DNA of 64,000 nt, taken from Mycoemilia scoparia. Taxonomy: Eukaryota; Kickxellomycota; Kickxellomycetes; Kickxellales; Kickxellaceae. Position 1 is the stretch's first letter. Each line of letters starts with the position of its first letter. The stretch covers positions 62,001-126,000 of the forward strand of contig JANBPU010000018.1 of the NCBI GenBank assembly GCA_027575805.1, given 5' to 3'. The translations under genes were made by a program, and so were the position numbers. The notes under the pieces are model-generated. The model was given only the letters and a program-made list of their open reading frames with translations. It did no database searches and had not been told where the DNA came from. This document shows, one piece after another, positions 59,053 through 64,000 of the stretch.

Positions 59053-61248
59053 TTAGTTGGCATTGACCTCGGTGGTCTGTATAAGCTTAGTAATCTTGCC
59101 AATGGCAATGGTCTTGCCTTCATCACGAAGAGTGAAGCGTCCAAGCTGAGGGAATTCTTTGAATTTTTCTATGCAGATGGGCTTGGTGGCTTCGAGGCGC
59201 GCAATGCAGTGCTCGCCCTTGCGCAAAAATGGTGGTGGTCTCTTGGAGATGGCTCCCTTCTTGTTAACAGAGTGGAGGAGCTGAGTAAGGACAACTTCCT
59301 CCGTACAGTTGTGGACATGCAGGACTGCACTATAGCCAGCAGTGATGATGTTTTTCACATCAAGAACTACCAAATGCGCGTCAAAGCTCTTGGTGCTACG
59401 GCATGGGTGCTTAGTGTCAGTGAGAACGAAGCCCTCACTGACCTCATCTTCCTCAACGCCACGCAGACGAACGCGAACATTGTCTCCACAGACTGCCATT
59501 CCCACTTCCTGGTCATTCTCGCCATATATGGCCGTGACTTCGCAAGATGTCTTGTTGGGCATCAGCAGTACCTTTTGGTTAACCTTGACGTGTCCAGATT
59601 CCACCTTTCCGCTGATTATGGTTCCCATGTCCTTGTATTTCTCGCTAATTGGAAAGCGTAATGGGCCATTTATCTTGCGCTCAACTGCATTCATAGAGTC
59701 CAATGTTTCGAGCAATGAAGGGCCATTGTGCCAGCTGCAGTCTTTGCTTGCGACTCTGTCTTTCACACCAGCGCCGGTAAATCCGGAAATAGGCATGAAG
59801 ATAATATCTATATGCAAGTCATTGAAATTGGTGAAAACATGTACGTGTATCTGTTTGGCTATTTAGTATAATGAATTTTCCATTTTAATGGTTCGCGAAT
59901 ATGAGTGATTATTTTTGAAGGACTAAGTTTTACTAGTAGGCCAGTTTCAACTTGCATACTGGTCTCCATATATTTTCATTGATCAATGTATCATCATGCA
60001 ATATCCGCATTCAGCCCTTCAAGAATAACTACTCATATATGTGGTTGCGAATTTAAACTTACCCCCCTTTTGGCTATAGCCCGCTCCTTTGAGGAATGGT
60101 GTTAGCTTGGATGTAATTTCATCGTAACGTGCCTTATCCCACTTGACAGTGGGGTCGTCCATCTTGTTGATGACAACGATGAGTGTCTTCACACCAGCTG
60201 TTTTGGCCAAAATGGCGTGCTCGCGGGTCTGACCACCCTTATCAAATCCAGTTTCGAATTCACCCTTACGTGCGGAAATGACCTATTTGCACCAGAGGTA
60301 TAGATCAGTAGCTAGTTTTTTAAAATCATCAAATGCAGGGCCAAATGCATTTTTGTAGCTGCTCTTTGAAATGTCTTACCAAAACTCCAACATCCGCTTG
60401 GGAGGCACCGTTAAGCATATTTGGAACAAAGTTCTTGTGGCCAGGTGCATCGAGTATTGTGTATCTACGCTTGGGGGTCTCAAAGAACGCACGACCGCAT
60501 TCAACAGTGATACCCTTGGCTCTTTCCTCAGAGTTTGTATCAAGAGCCCATGATAGATACCAGGATTCACGGCCTGCCTCTTTAGCGTCTCTCTCATATT
60601 TCTCCAATGTACGCTTATCGACCATACCAGTTAGGTATCTTTAAGAATTAACAGCATACACGTTAGTCTGTAGGATATAATAGTACAAATATATGACAGT
60701 ATAGCTTCAAATTGTGCTTACAGAATGTTTCCTCCCAATGTGGATTTTCCAGCATCCACATGCCCAATGAATATAACATTAAAGTGTTCTTTGAAGTGTT
60801 CATCAAGCTTGATCTCCTCATCCTTTTCTAGTTCTTTGGTCTCCTCTGATTTGGGCTTAGTGGATTTTAATGGAGCAGGTACTGATGAGGTGGATGAGGT
60901 AGTGGGAGCTGGTGAAGCAGATGGAACAGGTTTAGGTTTGGCTTGTGGAGTTGGCTCTTTAGGCTTAGGCGAAGGTGTGGAATTGTCCACTTTTAGGGAC
61001 ACTACTTTGGGTGCACTGCTAGATGCAGGGTCAGCTCCCGTGGAAGATACTGGCTGAGTGGTAGCAGTGGGGGCGGTAGCTACGGGATTTGGGGGAGCTG
61101 CCTTCTTACCCAGGAATGAGGGAACAAATGTTGGTGCTTTAACATTTAGTGGCTTAAATTCTCTGGCATTAGCATTCAGACTAATGTTTCCGATTTTCTT
61201 TGTAACATCGTCAATGTTGTCGGAGACGGGGTTCTGGTTGTTGGACAT
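59053..61248 (-). CDS. SUP35: Translation termination factor eRF3 (GTPase)
   Basis: eRF3 binds eRF1 and uses GTP to promote peptide release at stop codons. Four exons (59053-59807, 60063-60282, 60380-60638, 60722-61248) give 586 codons. Residues about 28-46 contain a PAM2 motif ([14 protein letters not shown]) for binding the poly(A)-binding protein MLLE domain. A Pro/Ser/Lys linker follows. The GTPase domain has [11 protein letters not shown] (about residue 160), [32 protein letters not shown] and [32 protein letters not shown] begins the EF-Tu-like barrels, ending with [17 protein letters not shown]. There is no Gln/Asn-rich prion region like that of yeast Sup35. Intron 3 (255 nt) carries a family A element. 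Confidence 0.96.
59900..60036. repeat. Family A MITE-like element in eRF3 intron 3
   Basis: Ends are tatgagtgattatttttgaa and the complementary ttcaagaataactactcata, bracketing 137 bp, more than half of the intron. The interior differs from other copies. Confidence 0.8.
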
Positions 61249-61856
61249 TTTGAATTGGGTATATTTATATAGTTACTTCGAATTCAATCTATCGTACGAA
61301 GCTTTTTGCGATGAGCTTTGAATTTTATAATTGCTAGGCTTTGATGCTTTTAAATGGCTAGTATATTTGGCTATTACCTTCTCAAACAATCACACGAACG
61401 CACACACACACACACACACTATTGGGTAGTGTTAGTTCTGAAATATTTCAAATTTAAAATTATGAATAGACAAAGATTAAAGAGTAGCTATTAATTCAAA
61501 TTGTTGAATAAAGCTTGTTGGGGATAAAACTTGTTTAATCCTTACAGTATAATGATCAGATTACAATAAACAATTGGCTAAAGATTAGGCTTTCTGGCAC
61601 TTTGTCAAATGACATTGGTGAATAACTGTTTAACAATTGGTTTATTTATTTAAATCGCAAAAGGGTGTGCTAGGAATTGATTAATGGGACAAACTCTATT
61701 TGGGAATGCTAAGGAGATTGATGAAGGGAATGTACTATTATACGGGATGAGATGTTTTAGCATATCCTCTTATGAGGTATAAAACTACTGGTGGCTTTCT
61801 ATGCTTTTGATGTTAGAAACAAAATACATAAGTCAGCTTTGTCTACTCCAACCAAA
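61249..61856. other. Intergenic: eRF3 upstream region and HID1 3' flank
   Basis: It contains an (AC)n run at 61401-61419. The remainder is AT-rich without recognisable features. Confidence 0.55.
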
Positions 61857-64000
61857 TCACCTCTGCCTTACAACAAATAATCTACAATGGCTCTTTTTCC
61901 AAATGCCAAACCTAACTGAATCGCACGAGTATATTCTCCCCAGCAAAAAGCTTTGGTACCATGCCTCCATACTTGGGGTTGATCCGATGATGCGTGGCCT
62001 GATCTTTGGCTTGGTCGACTCAAGATCCGGAAATTCTTTCGCGGCTGTGTTTGACCCTAGCCAATCAACCACACCTTGTGTGACCTCTCGCTCTACAATG
62101 GGATCCATATACTGGGATTGTCCATTGCTCATTCTTTCTTTATCGGTGTTTGGTTGCGGTTTTGACGCGCCTTGTTCAGACTCGACTATGGATGGCCTGG
62201 AAGCAATCTCCGCCTCTATCCTTTCAGCAATGGCGTTGATATGTGGCTCAAGTTTTTCAGTAATTAGCAAGAGAGGTTCTAGAGGTAGATCAGGGAGCCA
62301 CGAGTATACCTAGCAATTGAAATATTAAAGAGAGGGGTTAGCGGTGGGCAGAGCAAACAATTGATTGAAAACAGCAAATAATCAGAATATTTACCCATTC
62401 TTGAGTTGGTTGGAAGGTTGGCTTCTTTGGCCCATCGTCACGATCTGAAGATACAGTCGTGGGACTTGCTGATGAATTGGATTTAGCACCAGAAGAATAA
62501 AGTGCCTTTTTGTAAAAGCTCAAATACCCCAAAAAGCCACTGTTAGATGACTGATGATCAGAACTCGCCTTTTGAGCCATTATTTCAGACTTATTTTTCT
62601 TTAATGCTGCCAACGCCGACTTGGCTTCTTCGAGGTTAAAGTTGCTGAGACGCTGTAGCATATCACGAGATTTCGAGATTTCATAGATGAGATGTGGATT
62701 GTCCATGGAACGGTAGTGTACGACATAGTCTAAGGCCTCGGTGAGACATATTAGCCATTGGACGTGGATTTGGCTGTCAATAATGAACGGTGGAGATGAA
62801 ATGATTTCAAACAAGCGCATAATCTGTCTTGAAGAGGTCCTTGATAGTTGCGTCAAGTATGGGCCAGAGTTGCGAATTATTCCAAGAAGCATGAAACAGA
62901 TTTGGGGAGGGGTGGTCTTTGAGTTCATCATAATGCTGTAGACAGCCGAAACCAACAGATCACCATGGTTTACAGCCGTCTCTGGTATTCGCATGGTTGT
63001 TGGCAAGACAGACTGTTCAAATGGCTGCGCAAGCCTGGTGGCAAACTCGTGGCTTTCTAGCATATAGTGGATGACCTGTGTAGTCATCCTAAGCATATCG
63101 ATGCGGACTATGTGTTGGATATCGATAAAGTGTTAAAGAACAATAGACCATTGGTATATGGTGGTTTAAAAAATACGTATATGGCGTACCTGGATTGTCC
63201 TTGTTTTCTAGCATAAAGTAGACCAGTATTGTGTATAGTCTCAATGTGCTATTGTGGTCAATGATATATGCCCGAAGTCGCTAAACAGTCGAAACAATGC
63301 GTCAATTTCAATGAATGGTCAGCATCTATAAATAAGTACCTCTGGTAAAAGACTTACATTGTTATATTTCATGAGACACCACAGAAGCATGACAGTTTCG
63401 CTGACTATATCACCAGTCTTTGCTTTTATAGGAATTGAGCTCAAAATAGACAGGTTCCTTTTCATAGTTGTGTCGAGAATTCGTAATATGTTGGCAATAA
63501 GATACTCAAACTCTTGGTTTCTGTGTAATTTGGATATGAAAACACGGAATAGGTTTTGGTGTCCTTTGTTTATGGAGCTAACTATTTGCTGCGGCTTATC
63601 TGATTTGAGCTATAGTATAAAATATAAAAGACAGTTTTAGCTTGAGCATCAAGAATCGCTATCAGGATCAATAGTGATAAACAGGACATTTGCTTACATG
63701 AGACAAATCTGCTTCTTTTCCTTTGTCAGAAATTATAGGCTCCGATCCTGACAGCGAAACACCCGTGTCTGTCGTGTCCGGCCGTTTTTGATTTCTTATA
63801 CTATTCGACTCATCATAAGAGAGTATTACGAGAAGTGTTTGTAGTGTTGTTATTGAGAGAGTTTCCAGGACATTTGCCGCGGGCGAGTTGCGGTAGTTGA
63901 CACCCCAACCTTGTGGGATCTCCTTGAGCCCCATGTTTATAAAGCTACACAGTATAGTGAGCACCAGTCTTTGATTGCTGTTATATCCTACATGGGCCAG
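61857..64000 (-). CDS. HID1: HID1-family Golgi trafficking protein (3' part, partial)
   Basis: HID1 (fission yeast Ftp105) is a large peripheral Golgi protein needed for secretory/endosomal sorting and for localising ubiquitin protease Ubp5. Five exons are in the window (61857-62309, 62395-63107, 63190-63280, 63358-63609, 63698 to the window edge), about 604 codons in one frame. Helical repeat segments typical of the family include NKGHQNLFRVFISKLHRNQE, ETVMLLWCLMKYNN, TLRLYTILVYFMLE and GDLLVSAVYSIMMNSKTTPP. The C-terminal domain has PTQEWVYSWLPDLPLEPLL and, near the end, MEAWYQSFLLGRIYSCDSVR, comparable to the family's FRTYLWGVIY end. The N-terminal half, with its myristoylation site, is beyond the window. 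Confidence 0.82.

Overview
The window is nuclear DNA of a fungus. Nearly every gene is broken by short GT-AG introns (most about 50-150 nt, a few longer because of repeats). The products are typical fungal ones: PacC/Rim101, Fpk1-type flippase kinase, Spo7, Mrp51, Pho80/Pcl-type cyclin, LOA1-type acyltransferase and FHA-forkhead factor. Several features point away from Ascomycota and Basidiomycota and towards an early-diverging (zygomycete-like) lineage: an animal-type glutamate dehydrogenase with a partial antenna, a probable dysbindin (BLOC-1) homologue, a HID1 homologue and membrane-anchored expansin-like proteins. The exact lineage cannot be read from the sequence. One 10-N assembly gap lies in an intron at 21451-21460.

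Layout. 0-6 kb: end of mitochondrial ribosomal protein L12 (+), then Rho GDP-dissociation inhibitor, rRNA-processing factor CGR1 and replication licensing factor CDT1 (all -). 8-13.3 kb: two tandem membrane-anchored double-psi beta-barrel proteins and an FHA-forkhead transcription factor (+). 13.8-23.6 kb is the densest part: DIM1 (-), MRP51 (+), mitochondrial Asn-tRNA synthetase (-), LYAR (+), LOA1-like acyltransferase (-) and MAK16 (+), arranged as successive divergent pairs. 24-33 kb: an intron-containing tRNA-Tyr(GTA), mitochondrial adenylate kinase (+), an Fpk1-type kinase (-) and a GNAT acetyltransferase (-). 35-44 kb: SPO7, the dysbindin-like gene and PacC (+). 44.7-51.3 kb: two divergent alkaline ceramidase genes separated by 2.8 kb. 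52-64 kb: glutamate dehydrogenase (+), cyclin, eRF3 (SUP35) and the 3' part of HID1 (all -).

The gene content is mostly housekeeping. Ribosome biogenesis and translation are over-represented (MRPL12, CGR1, DIM1, MRP51, NARS2, LYAR, MAK16, eRF3, tRNA-Tyr). A second theme is membrane lipid and trafficking (LOA1-like, Fpk1, Spo7, two ceramidases, dysbindin-like, HID1). I rebuilt exon-intron structures by hand from splice sites, reading phase and family conservation. In every multi-exon model the exons join into an open frame.

The least-described content lies between and inside the genes. Two families of short terminal-inverted-repeat elements (MITE-like) recur about every few kb. Family A has TATGGG...CCCATA ends; family B has GGCA(g/a)...CTCCACC/CTCTAAAAGGGTAC ends. 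They sit in gaps and inside introns of eRF3, glutamate dehydrogenase and one ceramidase, and three times an A copy lies directly beside a B copy. Other notable points are an open, Pro/Ser-rich reading frame in the unusually long PacC intron that would yield a truncated isoform, discordant introns between the ceramidase paralogues, and a changed acyltransferase motif.
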